Assembly (NCBI GenBank): GCA_002013415.1 | Contig: MAEX01000015.1 | Span: forward strand, 62,001-126,000 | Direction: 5' to 3' | Length of the DNA stretch: 64,000 bases | DNA from: Mycobacterium sp. D16Q14 | GTDB lineage: Bacteria > Actinomycetota > Actinomycetes > Mycobacteriales > Mycobacteriaceae | Shown: one piece after another, positions 10,524 through 20,474 of the stretch | How positions within the stretch are numbered: the stretch's first letter is position 1 | How the letters are laid out: each line of letters begins with the position of its first letter | Position numbers and translations under genes: made by a program | The notes under the pieces: model-generated | What the model was told of the DNA's origin: nothing | Seen by the model: the letters and a program-made list of their open reading frames with translations, nothing else | The model's database searches: none

Positions 10524-10553
10524 GCCTCACCGCCACTGATCACAAGGAGAACC

Positions 10554-10883
10554 ATGAGCGACCACGCGACCATTACCGTCACCGACGATTCGTTCCAGGA
10601 GGACGTCGTCTCCAGCAACAAGCCCGTCCTGGTGGACTTCTGGGCGACATGGTGCGGGCCCTGCAAGATGGTGGCCCCCGTGCTCGAGGAGATCGCCAAG
10701 GACCACGGTGATGCGCTCACCATCGCCAAGCTGGATGTCGACGCCAACCCAGAGACCGCTCGCGCGTTCCAGGTGACCTCGATCCCGACGCTGATTCTGT
10801 TCCAGAATGGTGAGGCAACCAAGCGCATCGTCGGTGCCAAGAGCAAGTCGGCGTTGCTACGTGAGCTGGATGGGGTCGTCTAA
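10554..10883 (+). CDS. trxA: Thioredoxin
   Basis: A 109-aa cytosolic disulfide reductase. The active site WCGPC lies at residues 33-37 (C34 and C37). The cis-proline motif [11 protein letters not shown] and the thioredoxin fold are complete, and the length is typical. The GGAG of ACAAGGAGAACC precedes the ATG at proper spacing. It is co-transcribed with trxB, its reductase. In M. tuberculosis the gene in this position is called trxC. Confidence 0.95.
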   Translation: MSDHATITVTDDSFQEDVVSSNKPVLVDFWATWCGPCKMVAPVLEEIAKDHGDALTIAKLDVDANPETARAFQVTSIPTLILFQNGEATKRIVGAKSKSALLRELDGVV

Positions 10884-11018
10884 CCGGCCCAACACCGCTC
10901 GGTCGACAGGGCCGAGAGTTTCGCCCATCGCCTAGGCATCTGAGACAATATTGCGGTCCAGACGACGGGCACCCGCTCTCTGGTCGATGGTCGTGCGGTT
11001 TCTCGTGAAAGGCGGAGT

Positions 11019-12206
11019 ATGACGACAGGCGCGTCGAACATTCGCCACGGCGATCGAGGCCCGGCCGTCACTGAGGTGCGCGAGGTGCTGACCGCACTCG
11101 GGTTCCTGGAGGACCCCGATGAGGTCCTGGCGACCGGTCGGCACGTCGCAATGGACCACTTCGATGCGACGTTGGACGACGCCGTGCGGGCATTCCAGCA
11201 GCGCCGCGGCCTACTGGTCGACGGGATAGTCGGTGCCGCGACCTATCGCACCCTCAAGGAAGCCTCATACCGTCTCGGGGCGCGCACCCTTTTCCATCAG
11301 TTCTCGGCGCCCATGTACGGCGACGACGTGGCGACCCTGCAGAAGCGTCTGCAAGATCTCGGGTTCTACACCGGCCTCGTCGACGGCAACTTCGGCCTGC
11401 AGACCTACAACTCGCTCATGTCGTACCAGCGCGAGTACGGCATGACCGCCGACGGTATCTGTGGACCGGAGACCCTGCGCTCCTTCCAGTTGTTGGGCCG
11501 TCACGTGACCGGCGGATCTGCGCACGCCATTCGCGAGACCGAGCACGTCCGTAACGCCGGCCCGCAACTGTCGGGAAAGCGCATCGTGATCGACCCCGGT
11601 CTCGGCGGGGTTGACCGCGGCGTGATCGTGCCCGGCCGCGAGGGCCCGACCAGCGAAGCAGACATGTTGTGGGACTTGGCAAGCCGTCTCGAGGGACGGA
11701 TGACCGCCATCGGGATGGATACTTACATCTCGCGCGCCATCCAGAACAACCCCACCGACATCGAGCGCGCCGCCTACGCCAACAATGTGGGCGCCGATCT
11801 GATGATCAGCCTGCGTTTCGACTCGCAGCCCACGGTGGCGGCCAGCGGCGTCGCGTCCTACCACTTTGGCAACCTGCACGGCTCGGTGTCCACCATCGGG
11901 CACATGCTGGCCGACTTCATTCAACGAGAAGTCGCGGCACGCACCGGATTACGTGACTGTCGCGCGCACGGCCGTACCTGGGACCTGCTGCGTCTCACCC
12001 GGATGCCCACCGTGCAGGTGGACATCGGATACATCACCTCGCCGAATGACGTCTCCATCCTCAGCGCCGCGCACTACCGCGATGTGGTCGCCGAGTCGAT
12101 TCTGGCGGCAGTCAAACGCGTGTATCTACTCGGCAAGAATGACAGACCCACGGGCACATTCACTTTCGACGAATTGTTGGCCCACGAACTGTCCGCCGGG
12201 AGCTAA
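11019..12206 (+). CDS. cwlM: CwlM, peptidoglycan-synthesis regulator with inactive amidase fold
   Basis: A 395-aa protein. Two peptidoglycan-binding (PGRP-like helical) repeats lie at about residues 10-80 and 95-160, followed by an Amidase_3 domain at about 186-380. The zinc-ligand histidines of true amidases are replaced: VIDPGLGG has Leu195 where amidases have His, and ISLRFDSQ has Arg266 where amidases have His; only Glu213 is kept. There is no signal peptide, which fits a cytoplasmic role. In mycobacteria CwlM is a PknB substrate whose phosphorylated form activates MurA, with additional binding to MurJ and FhaA. The stop overlaps that of the convergent ferredoxin gene (12203-12206). Confidence 0.93.
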   Translation: MTTGASNIRHGDRGPAVTEVREVLTALGFLEDPDEVLATGRHVAMDHFDATLDDAVRAFQQRRGLLVDGIVGAATYRTLKEASYRLGARTLFHQFSAPMYGDDVATLQKRLQDLGFYTGLVDGNFGLQTYNSLMSYQREYGMTADGICGPETLRSFQLLGRHVTGGSAHAIRETEHVRNAGPQLSGKRIVIDPGLGGVDRGVIVPGREGPTSEADMLWDLASRLEGRMTAIGMDTYISRAIQNNPTDIERAAYANNVGADLMISLRFDSQPTVAASGVASYHFGNLHGSVSTIGHMLADFIQREVAARTGLRDCRAHGRTWDLLRLTRMPTVQVDIGYITSPNDVSILSAAHYRDVVAESILAAVKRVYLLGKNDRPTGTFTFDELLAHELSAGS

Positions 12207-12373
12207 TTCCCACTCCGCACCTCCATGGCGCTCGCCGGGCAGACGCTCCGCGGGATGGCAGTACCGTCCGCATCGGCCTCGAACAATTCCGGGTACTGGG
12301 CGATGCAATATCCCGACCCCATGCATGGATCCTGATCGACGGTCACGGTGAACCCGTCACCGGGCGTGCTCAT
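12203..12373 (-). CDS. 3Fe-4S-type ferredoxin, P450 partner
   Basis: A 56-aa protein with cysteines at residues 17, 23 and 45 in a CX5C…CP arrangement (DPCMGSGYC … SVCPASAM), the pattern of the small 3Fe-4S ferredoxins that feed electrons to actinobacterial P450s. ATG 12373 lies 2 bp after the P450 stop, so the two genes form an operon. A longer in-frame reading to 12538 runs antiframe through P450 coding sequence and is rejected. The assignment as redox partner of the adjacent P450 is by gene order. Confidence 0.88.
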   Translation of the reverse strand: MSTPGDGFTVTVDQDPCMGSGYCIAQYPELFEADADGTAIPRSVCPASAMEVRSGN

Positions 12374-12375
12374 GC

Positions 12376-13680
12376 TCACGCCCTCGTGAGCATGGCGGGC
12401 AGTCCACCGTCCAGAGTCACCGAGAAGTTGAAATGGTGCTTGGGTTTCCAGCCCTTCGGCAGCGTCAAGCGATACCTCTGGAAGATGACCGCCAGCAAGA
12501 ACTGCCCATTCATGTACCCCATGCCAGTGCCCAGGCAATGGTGCCTACCCGACCCAAATGGCATGAACGCCAGCCTTGGACGCTGCTTAGCCCGCGCCTC
12601 GTCCATGAATCGGTTGGGGTCATAGGAGTCCGGTTCCACCCACCATCGCGGATCTCGATGCATCGAGTACAGCGATGGGCCGACGATGGTGTGCCACGGA
12701 ATGAAGTACCCGCCAATCACATCGTCCTCCATCGCGAACCTCGGATTGAGCGGGTGGCCCTGAAGTCTCTGCCCCTCGTCGAAACACGCTTTCGCCCAGG
12801 CCAACTTGGGCAAGTCATCCGGGGTCGGGAGTGCGCCGCGCAAGGAGTCGATCTCTGCGTAGAGCCGCCCGAGGTGATCGGGATGCGCCAGCAGTAGCGC
12901 GAGCGTCCACGACAGCGATGCCACCACCGTCTCGTATCCGCCCGCCATCAAGATCATCAGTTCCATACTGAGATCCCGTTCGGACAAGGGACTTCCGTCA
13001 TCGTAGGTAGCCTCCAACAACAGGCTCAACAGGTCCGGTGTCTCGACAGGGTTCCGGCGGCGCTCCTCGATCAGCCGCTTCGTCAGTCTCCGCAATCGCC
13101 ACATGGACCTGGGTGCGGTATCCCGTCCGAGCAAGGGGAACAGACGCGGCAGTGAACTCATCAGCGTCACCGAGGCCATCAGCGACATGAAAGTTCTTAA
13201 GTCGACATCGGTTTCGTGGATCTCGCGCTCAGTAATCGCCGAGGAGAACATCGCGCGAAGGAACGCCGGCAAGGTGACCTGCGCGAAGGAACGCTGCAGA
13301 TCCACTGCCTGCCCCGTGTCAACCCATCGTGACCACCGGTCAACTCGGGTGACAAACTCGTCGGCGATCACCTCGGGCAACCCGTGCCAGGTGACGGCGT
13401 CCGAACATCGGCATGAGCATCCGGCGCCGCTGCCGGAACTTCTCCCCTCCAGCATCGGAATCGCCGCGCCGATCATGCCCATTGCCGCCTGGCCCGGTCC
13501 GATCATGCTGTAACGGCCCACCGGATCATCCATCACCTGGCTGGCGTAGTCCGGGTGGTTTGCCACAACGATGCTGCCGCCCAAGGGAAATGGGACACGG
13601 TAGATGTCGCCGTACTCCTGGGCACAGCGGCGAAAGAACTCGAACGGTTCCCGCCGCATCTCCACGACACTGCCCACCAC
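12376..13680 (-). CDS. Cytochrome P450 with apparent compensating indels
   Basis: A 434-aa heme monooxygenase. The I-helix AGGYET, the K-helix ExxR (EGQR) and the heme-ligand loop FGSGRHHCLG (Cys382) are intact. Between the C-run at 13444-13447 and the G-run at 13375-13377 the reading frame gives about 22 residues of nonsense (GRSSGSGAGCSCRCSDAV…). The neighbouring frame there encodes EKFRQRRRMLMPMFGRRHL, a proper P450 C-helix. One base seems missing at the first run and one extra at the second. The N-terminus is also doubtful: the bases just before GTG 13680 encode PGPIGRP, the usual P450 proline hinge, without any start codon in that frame. No subfamily or substrate can be assigned. Confidence 0.8.
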   Translation of the reverse strand: MVGSVVEMRREPFEFFRRCAQEYGDIYRVPFPLGGSIVVANHPDYASQVMDDPVGRYSMIGPGQAAMGMIGAAIPMLEGRSSGSGAGCSCRCSDAVTWHGLPEVIADEFVTRVDRWSRWVDTGQAVDLQRSFAQVTLPAFLRAMFSSAITEREIHETDVDLRTFMSLMASVTLMSSLPRLFPLLGRDTAPRSMWRLRRLTKRLIEERRRNPVETPDLLSLLLEATYDDGSPLSERDLSMELMILMAGGYETVVASLSWTLALLLAHPDHLGRLYAEIDSLRGALPTPDDLPKLAWAKACFDEGQRLQGHPLNPRFAMEDDVIGGYFIPWHTIVGPSLYSMHRDPRWWVEPDSYDPNRFMDEARAKQRPRLAFMPFGSGRHHCLGTGMGYMNGQFLLAVIFQRYRLTLPKGWKPKHHFNFSVTLDGGLPAMLTRA

Positions 13681-13806
13681 GGGTCGGCCAATTGGGCCGG
13701 GTGGGGTGAGCGCAGAGCATCCCTGCGCGGGTCATCCACCACGGGTCGTGCCGTAAAGACGCGAATCTGGGGAATACGCCTCTACCGGTCAGCGTTTCCG
13801 GCGGCT

Positions 13807-14718
13807 GTGAACACTTTCACCGTCGGCGACGCGACCATCACGCAGCTGACCGAACGCGAGGTGTGGCCCATCCCGCCACGTGATTGGTATCCGGCCATCA
13901 GCGACGAGCAGCTCGCATTCGCCCGGGCCGTCTACACGCCGTCGGCCGTCTCGGAGGACGGTACCCAGCTGATCTTCTCCATCCACAACTACGTCATCGA
14001 GCTGGGCGATGCGGTGGTAATCGTCGATACCTGCTCGGGCAACCACAAGAACCGGCCCTTCTTCCCGGACCTGCACCTGCTCGATACCGACTACCTGACC
14101 CGCCTCACGCAGGCGGGATTCGATCCCGACGATGTCGACATCGTCATCAATACCCATCTTCATCTGGACCATTGCGGGTGGAACACACGATTGACCGAGG
14201 GCACGTGGCGGCCCACCTTCTCAAACGCCACCTACCTATTCGACTCCGCTGAGCTGAAATACATTCAGACACAATGGGAATCAGCTCCGGCAGAGCAGTG
14301 GACCAATGGCGGCGGCTGGGTCTATCAGGACAGTGTGCTCCCGGTCCTCGAACACGCGACGCACGTCCTTATCGAGCCAGGTCATCGGGTCCACTCCCAC
14401 GGCTCCACCCACATCACTGCCCATGACACCGCGGGACACACGCCCGGACACCTGGCCGTCGAAATCAGCGCTCCGGGTGCGGGCGTGATCATCGCCGGCG
14501 ACGCACTGCACCACCCGATGCAAGCACAGTTTCCAGATCTGCCCTTTTTCGCGGACGCCGATCCCCTCGTGGGCATTGCCGCACGTCGCTCACTGCTGGC
14601 GCGGTGCGCCGACGAAGGCCTACAACTTGTGACCGCCCACTTCCCGGCACATCTACCGCTCGGTGTCCGTCGTAGCGGCGCCGCGTTCGCATGGGACAAC
14701 CCTCAGGCCATGCAGTAA
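13807..14718 (+). CDS. MBL-fold metallo-hydrolase
   Basis: A 303-aa metallo-beta-lactamase-superfamily hydrolase of the lactonase/quorum-quenching-like branch. The metal motif HLHLDH is at residues 117-122 and a later GHTPGH supplies the third histidine; an Asp in IIAGDALHH bridges the metals. GTG 13807 was chosen because earlier in-frame codons lie inside the divergent P450 region and give no domain. No recognisable Shine-Dalgarno precedes it, so the start is uncertain. The substrate cannot be inferred. It converges on the following gene with a small hairpin between them. Confidence 0.85.
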   Translation: MNTFTVGDATITQLTEREVWPIPPRDWYPAISDEQLAFARAVYTPSAVSEDGTQLIFSIHNYVIELGDAVVIVDTCSGNHKNRPFFPDLHLLDTDYLTRLTQAGFDPDDVDIVINTHLHLDHCGWNTRLTEGTWRPTFSNATYLFDSAELKYIQTQWESAPAEQWTNGGGWVYQDSVLPVLEHATHVLIEPGHRVHSHGSTHITAHDTAGHTPGHLAVEISAPGAGVIIAGDALHHPMQAQFPDLPFFADADPLVGIAARRSLLARCADEGLQLVTAHFPAHLPLGVRRSGAAFAWDNPQAMQ

Positions 14719-14722
14719 GTCA

Positions 14723-14748
14723 GTGTTCTGGAAAGCCCGCTAGAACAC
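14723..14748. terminator. Hairpin between convergent genes
   Basis: GTGTTCT 14723-14729 pairs with AGAACAC 14742-14748 around a 12-nt loop. It sits between the stops of the MBL-fold gene and the convergent acetyltransferase-like gene, overlapping the latter's stop. No T-run is present. Confidence 0.45.
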
Positions 14749-15489
14749 CGCGCCCACTACAGGTCCCGCCCCGGCGGGTTGCGGAATCTGCACGGATTCC
14801 AGCAGTCGCTCCAACGCGGCCTCCACGTCGGCCTTCCAGCCGAGCCCGCGGTCAAGCTCCAATCGCAGTCTCGGGAAATGCTGATGGGGCGCCACCACGG
14901 TGAAGCCCACATCCTTCAGGAAGTCCACGTCGATCATGCACTGCTCGATGGTGCACTCGCCCAACACATCTGCGGCGTCGGCGAATCTGGCCGTCGTCGA
15001 GCCGCGCGGGCGAAGAGGATCCGACCCTGGACCTTCGCACAATTCCAGCGCCTCATTGGTCCGGCCGAACGCCTCCAGTGCCCGCACGCCACGGCGCACC
15101 AACTCGGCGACGACGTTGGCGATGATGCTGTGCGGCAATCCGTCTGATTCATGCCCCGGCTCCACCCCCAGAGAAGTCAGCAGGACTGCATCCGCGCTGA
15201 CCGGGGCCGTCGGGAACAACTGAGCTCGCGGCACCACCCCGGGCGGTGCGTACAACGCGTACCCCACGGTGGACTGTCGAGACGGCGGGCCGGTGACCGC
15301 GACCTGACCGCACGACCCCCACTCGAGCATGACCATCGACAGCCACGCTTCCTTCTCGAACTCGGGGTCCGACAGGTGCTGACTATCTCCGACGGTAGCG
15401 GGGTCCACTTCCCAGAAGACACACCGCCGGGCGTGCTTGGGCAGCTGCTCGAAACCATCGAGCCGCAAAGGAACGATCCGAGCCGACAC
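14740..15489 (-). CDS. GNAT-like acetyltransferase family protein (Rv3916c position)
   Basis: A 249-aa conserved protein found next to parB in mycobacteria. A GNAT-like core can be read: VGYALYAPPGVVPRA, then AVLLTSLGVEPGHESDGLPHSIIANVVAELVRRGVRALE, matching the beta4-acetyl-CoA loop-alpha3 order, although the acetyl-CoA loop is not a perfect RxxGxG/A. The C-terminal third has no recognisable motif. GTG 15489 (VSARIVPLRL) is preferred; ATG 15540 would add 17 residues. The region 15490-15743 contains no further gene. The function and acceptor substrate are unknown. Confidence 0.7.
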   Translation of the reverse strand: MSARIVPLRLDGFEQLPKHARRCVFWEVDPATVGDSQHLSDPEFEKEAWLSMVMLEWGSCGQVAVTGPPSRQSTVGYALYAPPGVVPRAQLFPTAPVSADAVLLTSLGVEPGHESDGLPHSIIANVVAELVRRGVRALEAFGRTNEALELCEGPGSDPLRPRGSTTARFADAADVLGECTIEQCMIDVDFLKDVGFTVVAPHQHFPRLRLELDRGLGWKADVEAALERLLESVQIPQPAGAGPVVGAVF

Positions 15490-15705
15490 TGGTCTTGTAC
15501 GCCTCCACGTCTGGTCAACATGGTGCGCGGTACGCCTCATGCGTCCGGCAACCCCTCAAGGATATGCGAAATTTCTGGTTTGGCACCCGCCAGCCCCGTC
15601 CTGAGGTGCCAAAACCGTTACCGGAGCCGCGACCGGGCACGCGGCCACCCTGCAGAGCCGAAACCCCTTATTTACCAACCGCTTTCGCGACACAGCTGGA
15701 TTCTT

Positions 15706-15736
15706 GCGGGCTTCACGTCACTGTGACGTTTTTGCC
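15706..15736 (-). terminator. Hairpin downstream of parB
   Basis: ACGTCA 15715-15720 and TGACGT 15724-15729 form a perfect 6-bp stem with a 3-nt loop, and flanking GGGC/GCCC can extend it. It lies 15 bp past the parB stop, as expected for a terminator of the rnpA-to-parB gene string. Only the plus strand shows a T-run. Confidence 0.4.
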
Positions 15737-15743
15737 CTGTGGG

Positions 15744-16727
15744 TTAGGACGTGGCCTCGCCGGACATCATGTCGACAATTCGCTGCAAATCCTCGACCGA
15801 ACCGAACTCGACGACAATCTTGCCCTTGCGCTTCCCCAGGCTCACCGTCACGCGGGTGTCGAAGGTACCTGATAGCCGCTCGGCGACATCCTGAAGACCC
15901 GGCATCTGGATCGGCTTGCGGCGCGGAGTCGGCTTGGGGGCATCGCTGCGGTTCGCCAGCGTGACCGCCTCCTCCGCGGCACGCACCGACATCCCCTCCG
16001 CCACGATCCGGGCGGCGAGCTCCTCCTGTGCCTCCGCTCCACCATCAAGGGCAAGCAGTGCACGCGCATGTCCGGCCGACAGGACGCCCGCCGCGACCCT
16101 GCGCTGTACCGCGATGGGCAGACGCAGCAGTCTGATCATGTTGGAGATCACCGGTCGCGACCGGCCTATCCGGGCGGCGAGTTCCTCGTGCGTTACCTCG
16201 AACTCATCGAGAAGCTGTTGGTAGGCGGCGGCCTCTTCCAAGGGGTTCAGCTGTGCCCGATGGATGTTCTCGAGCAGTGCGTCGCGAAGCAGATTGTCAT
16301 CGGCCGTCTCGCGGACGATCGCCGGGATGGTGTCCAAGCCGGCCTGTTGGGTGGCGCGCCACCGCCGCTCCCCCATCACCAGTTGATAGTCGCCGCCCTC
16401 AGCCACGCGCACCACGATCGGCTGCATCACTCCGAACTCGCGGATGGAGTGGACGAGCTCGGCGAGCGCCTCCTCGTCGAACACCTGGCGCGGCTGCTTG
16501 GGATTGGGCTTGATGGCCGTCACCGGGATCTCGCGGTAGACCGCGCCGATATCAACCGGTGGCACCGCCGGAGCCGTAGGGCCGCCACCGATGACCACAT
16601 CGGCCGCCGCGTCGCCCAGACGAGGACCCGAGGAGGTGGGCGAGCCGTCGACCGGTGCGGTCGGGATCAGGGATGCCAGGCCTCGGCCGAGTCCGCCCTT
16701 ACGCCGTGATGCTGGCGACTGACTCAT
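15744..16727 (-). CDS. parB: Chromosome partitioning protein ParB
   Basis: A 327-aa DNA-binding CTPase that loads on parS and spreads to form the segregation complex. Visible features are the N-terminal ParA-stimulating basic stretch ([15 protein letters not shown]), the CTP-binding GERRWRA motif and the helix-turn-helix [23 protein letters not shown], with a C-terminal dimerisation domain. AAGGGAGAAG precedes ATG 16727. parA lies 55 bp upstream, and two parS sites lie in the 5' ends of parA and rsmG, within 2 kb of parB. Confidence 0.95.
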   Translation of the reverse strand: MSQSPASRRKGGLGRGLASLIPTAPVDGSPTSSGPRLGDAAADVVIGGGPTAPAVPPVDIGAVYREIPVTAIKPNPKQPRQVFDEEALAELVHSIREFGVMQPIVVRVAEGGDYQLVMGERRWRATQQAGLDTIPAIVRETADDNLLRDALLENIHRAQLNPLEEAAAYQQLLDEFEVTHEELAARIGRSRPVISNMIRLLRLPIAVQRRVAAGVLSAGHARALLALDGGAEAQEELAARIVAEGMSVRAAEEAVTLANRSDAPKPTPRRKPIQMPGLQDVAERLSGTFDTRVTVSLGKRKGKIVVEFGSVEDLQRIVDMMSGEATS

Positions 16728-16782
16728 CGGTTACTTCTCCCTTTTCGCATACACGTGATCATCTTCCCGTAGCGCGCGCCGC

Positions 16783-17727
16783 TCATTGCGGATCACTCGC
16801 CGACGGGCTCGGCCGCTGCGCGAGTTCGCGCGCCGCATCCAGGTAACTCAGCGCACCACGTGAACCCGGGTCGTACTCGAGGACACTGGTCCCGTATCCC
16901 GGCGCCTCGGATACCTTGACGCTGCGCGGGATGACCGAGCCCAGCACCTTCGGGCCGAAGTGGCTGCGCACCTCATCTGCCACCTGATCCGCGAGCTTGG
17001 TCCTGCCGTCATACATGGTCAGCAGAATCGTCGAGACATGCAGCGCGGGATTCAGGTGCGCCTGGACAAGTTCGATGTTCCGTAGCAGCTGCCCCACACC
17101 CTCGAGCGCGTAGTACTCGCACTGGATGGGGATTAGGACTTCGTTGGCGGCGACGAGCGCGTTGACCGTCAACAGACCAAGCGACGGCGGGCAGTCGATG
17201 AAGACGAAGTCGAAGGCGTCGGCGGGTAGCCCCGCGATCGCACCGCGCAGCCGTCCTTCACGAGCGACCATCGAGACCAACTCGATCTCCGCGCCGGCGA
17301 GGTCGATCGTCGCCGGGACGCAGAACAGGTGCTCGCTCTGCGGGCTGGATTGAATGGCGTCCTTGATGGGGATCTCGCCGAGGAGAACCTCGTAGGAAGA
17401 CGGGGTGCCCGCACGATGGTCCGCACCCAGCGCTGTGCTGGCGTTGCCCTGAGGATCGAGGTCGATCACCAAAACATCAAGCCCCTGCATCGCCATCGCC
17501 GCGGCGAGGTTCACCGCAGTTGTGGTCTTCCCGACACCGCCCTTCTGGTTGGCTATGGTCAGCATCCTGCGATGCGTCGGCTTCGGAAGTCGTACCGATC
17601 CCTGCTTGATTTGGGTCGCGCGCTGAGCGGCCGCACCGATGGGAGTCTCCGACTCCTCGAAGTTGGCGGGCGATCGGTGGCCGTCACCCACCGCGCCGGT
17701 TTCACGTGAAACATCGTCGCTACTCAC
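16783..17727 (-). CDS. parA: Chromosome partitioning ATPase ParA
   Basis: A 314-aa deviant-Walker ATPase that moves ParB-parS complexes. The Walker A motif KGGVGKTT is at residues 62-69, the Walker B-like motif is LVIDLDPQGN, and DCPPSLG follows. GTG 17727 is chosen because AAGGAG stands 7-8 nt upstream and because it leaves a 22-bp gap to rsmG; a longer in-frame reading to 17865 would overlap rsmG by over 100 bp. A parS site is built into codons of the N-terminus (VSRETG). The order rsmG-parA-parB is the standard mycobacterial one. Confidence 0.95.
   Translation of the reverse strand: MSSDDVSRETGAVGDGHRSPANFEESETPIGAAAQRATQIKQGSVRLPKPTHRRMLTIANQKGGVGKTTTAVNLAAAMAMQGLDVLVIDLDPQGNASTALGADHRAGTPSSYEVLLGEIPIKDAIQSSPQSEHLFCVPATIDLAGAEIELVSMVAREGRLRGAIAGLPADAFDFVFIDCPPSLGLLTVNALVAANEVLIPIQCEYYALEGVGQLLRNIELVQAHLNPALHVSTILLTMYDGRTKLADQVADEVRSHFGPKVLGSVIPRSVKVSEAPGYGTSVLEYDPGSRGALSYLDAARELAQRPSPSASDPQ
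17699..17712. promoter_or_regulatory. parS: parS centromere site (parA 5' end)
   Basis: A perfect 14-bp palindrome GTTTCACGTGAAAC, the near-universal ParB-binding site, is located inside the first codons of parA. It fixes the parA/parB system to the origin-proximal region, about 5.4 kb from oriC. Confidence 0.95.
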
Positions 17728-17749
17728 TGTCGTCTCCTTGATCGGATGC

Positions 17750-18487
<738 letters not shown>

Positions 18488-18512
18488 TTACATCAATGAG
18501 ATTTGGTGACTG

Positions 18513-19058
18513 TCAGTCGTGCAGGACGACAACTCGGCGCGACGGCTCCACGCCTTCGCTCTCACTGCGCACGCCATCGACCGCCGCCACAGCGTCATGC
18601 ACGATCTTGCGCTCGAACGGTGTCATCGGCGCGAGCTCCTCGCGGTCGCCGGACTCCAGTACCCGCTGAGCGATCTTGGTGCCCAGCGCCGCCAGTTCGT
18701 CGCGGCGCCGACCGCGCCAGTTCGCGATGTCGAGCATCAGGCGGCTGCGCTCACCGGACTTCTGCTGCACTGCCAGGCGGGTCAGCTCCTGGAGCGCGTC
18801 GAGCACCTCGCCCTTGCGGCCCACGAGCTTAGTCAGATCCCCGCCACCATCGATGCTGACGATCGCGCGGTCGCCTTCGACATCCAGATCGATGTCACCG
18901 TCGAAGTCAAGGAGGTCCAGGAGCTCCTCGAGGTAATCGCCGGCTATCTCGCCCTCGGCAACCAGACGCTCTTCAAGGTCTCCGGTACGTGTCTCACCCT
19001 CGGGTGCGACGTCGACCTCGGCCGTGGTCTCCTCGGCCTGCGTGTCCAGATCAGTCAT
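18513..19058 (-). CDS. khpB: RNA-binding KH/R3H protein Jag/KhpB
   Basis: A 181-aa cytosolic RNA-binding protein (SpoIIIJ-associated Jag family). An acidic N-terminal tail (about 1-35) precedes a KH domain (about 40-100, with LVGRKGEVLDALQELTRLAV carrying the GxxG-like loop as GRKG). An R3H domain follows at about 110-175, with RDELAALGTKIAQRVLESG and FERKIVHDAV. In Gram-positive bacteria KhpB influences cell division and elongation. It lies 41 bp downstream of yidC in the yidD-yidC-khpB-rsmG string. Confidence 0.92.
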   Translation of the reverse strand: MTDLDTQAEETTAEVDVAPEGETRTGDLEERLVAEGEIAGDYLEELLDLLDFDGDIDLDVEGDRAIVSIDGGGDLTKLVGRKGEVLDALQELTRLAVQQKSGERSRLMLDIANWRGRRRDELAALGTKIAQRVLESGDREELAPMTPFERKIVHDAVAAVDGVRSESEGVEPSRRVVVLHD

Positions 19059-19099
19059 CGTTCTTCTCCTTTGTCACGCCCGTGCAGAATCGCGGGCGG

Positions 19100-20197
19100 T
19101 TAGCGCTTGCGGCGACGATCGGGCCGAGCACCCGGCTTCGGGGTGCGGCTCGTCGTGCCTGATCCGTTTGTGGAGTTCGGGGAAGCCTGTCCCCCGGTGT
19201 CCTCGTCCGTACCATCGGACTCCGCAACCTCGACGCCGTCTGCGTTGTTGTCGGACTCGTCTGCTTGTTTGGCCGGCTGGTTCTTGCCGCCGCGTGTTGG
19301 CTTGGCACCCGGCTTCGGGGCGTTGGCTGCCCGGCGCTCCAGATCCGCCTGCTTCTTCTCTTCTTCTTCCTTGGCGATGTTGTTGAAGACGTAGTGCTGC
19401 TGCCCGAACGTCCAGATGTTGTTCGCCACCCAATACAGGATGATCGCCAGCGGCAGGAACGGCCCGCCGACCACGACGCCGAGCGGGAAGACGTACAACG
19501 CCAACCGGTTCATGATTTGGGTCTGCGGGTTGGCTTGGGCCTCAGGGCTCTGACGCGCGATCGATGCCCGGCTGTTGAAGTAGGTCGCGACGCCGGCGAG
19601 GATCATCAGCGGCACCGCGACACCCGCCACGGCCCACCTATTAAATTCGGTGAAGGCGTCCAGACCTGTCGTCTGAATCATGGTCGCGCCCAGCGGTGCC
19701 CCGAACAAGTTGGCGTCCAGGAAGTTGGCGACATCGCCCGCGCTGAAAATGTAGTTACCAGTGGCGCGGTTGGCCTCTACCGACATATGCACTTGGCCGA
19801 AGCCACCGGTAGTTCGGTTGAACGAGCGCAGCACATGGAAGAGGCCCAGGAACACCGGGATCTGCGCCAGCATGGGCAGGCATCCCAGGATCGGGTTGAA
19901 GCCGTGATCGCGCTGCAGCTTCTGCATCTCCAGTGCCATGCGCTGACGGTCGTTCTTGTACTTCTTCTGCAGCGCCTTGATCTGTGGCTGAAGCTCCTGC
20001 ATCTGCCGCGTGGTCCGGATCTGCCGCACAAACGGCTTGTACAGAATCGCGCGCAGGGTGAACACGAGGAACATCACCGACAGCGCCCACGCGAAGAAGT
20101 TCTTGGGCCCTAACAGGTACGCGAACAGCTTGTACCAGACCCACATGATCGCCGAGACCGGGTAATAGATGAACCCGAGACTGAACCAATCAAACAT
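19100..20197 (-). CDS. yidC: Membrane protein insertase YidC
   Basis: A 365-aa polytopic insertase of the YidC/Oxa1 family that inserts proteins into the cytoplasmic membrane. Membrane segments are at about 10-30, 35-55, 105-125, 190-215 and 240-265; the cytoplasmic helical hairpin between the second and third has the conserved [16 protein letters not shown]. The C-terminal tail (about 275-365) is long, charged and ends in RRRKR, as in other actinobacteria, where it may contact ribosomes. Its start overlaps yidD by 8 bp. Confidence 0.95.
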   Translation of the reverse strand: MFDWFSLGFIYYPVSAIMWVWYKLFAYLLGPKNFFAWALSVMFLVFTLRAILYKPFVRQIRTTRQMQELQPQIKALQKKYKNDRQRMALEMQKLQRDHGFNPILGCLPMLAQIPVFLGLFHVLRSFNRTTGGFGQVHMSVEANRATGNYIFSAGDVANFLDANLFGAPLGATMIQTTGLDAFTEFNRWAVAGVAVPLMILAGVATYFNSRASIARQSPEAQANPQTQIMNRLALYVFPLGVVVGGPFLPLAIILYWVANNIWTFGQQHYVFNNIAKEEEEKKQADLERRAANAPKPGAKPTRGGKNQPAKQADESDNNADGVEVAESDGTDEDTGGQASPNSTNGSGTTSRTPKPGARPDRRRKR

Positions 20198-20474
20198 CCG
20201 CTGTACTCCTCCGCACGCTCGCGTGCTCTACGTCCCCGTGCTTGGTATGGCGTTCAGGGATCGGATCCCACCCACCGTGATGCCACGGCCCACACTTCAG
20301 TAGGCGGATTGTCGCCAACCAACCGCCGCGGACCAGTCCGTGCACACTCAATGCCTCAACCGCGTACTGACTACAGGTCGGCATGAATCGACAACTGGGC
20401 AAACGCATCGGTGAGATCCAGGTCTGGTACAGGCGGATCAGAAAGATCACGGCCCGCGCCGGACGGCTTCTCAT
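20190..20474 (-). CDS. yidD: Membrane protein insertion efficiency factor YidD
   Basis: A 94-aa small membrane-associated protein of the DUF37/YidD family. The core signature is complete: [12 protein letters not shown] then [15 protein letters not shown], and the [14 protein letters not shown] ending. The Cys-containing central motif is diagnostic. The stop lies inside yidC (8-bp overlap) and the start overlaps the rnpA stop by 4 bp, so translation is coupled through rnpA-yidD-yidC. Confidence 0.94.
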   Translation of the reverse strand: MRSRPARAVIFLIRLYQTWISPMRLPSCRFMPTCSQYAVEALSVHGLVRGGWLATIRLLKCGPWHHGGWDPIPERHTKHGDVEHASVRRSTADV

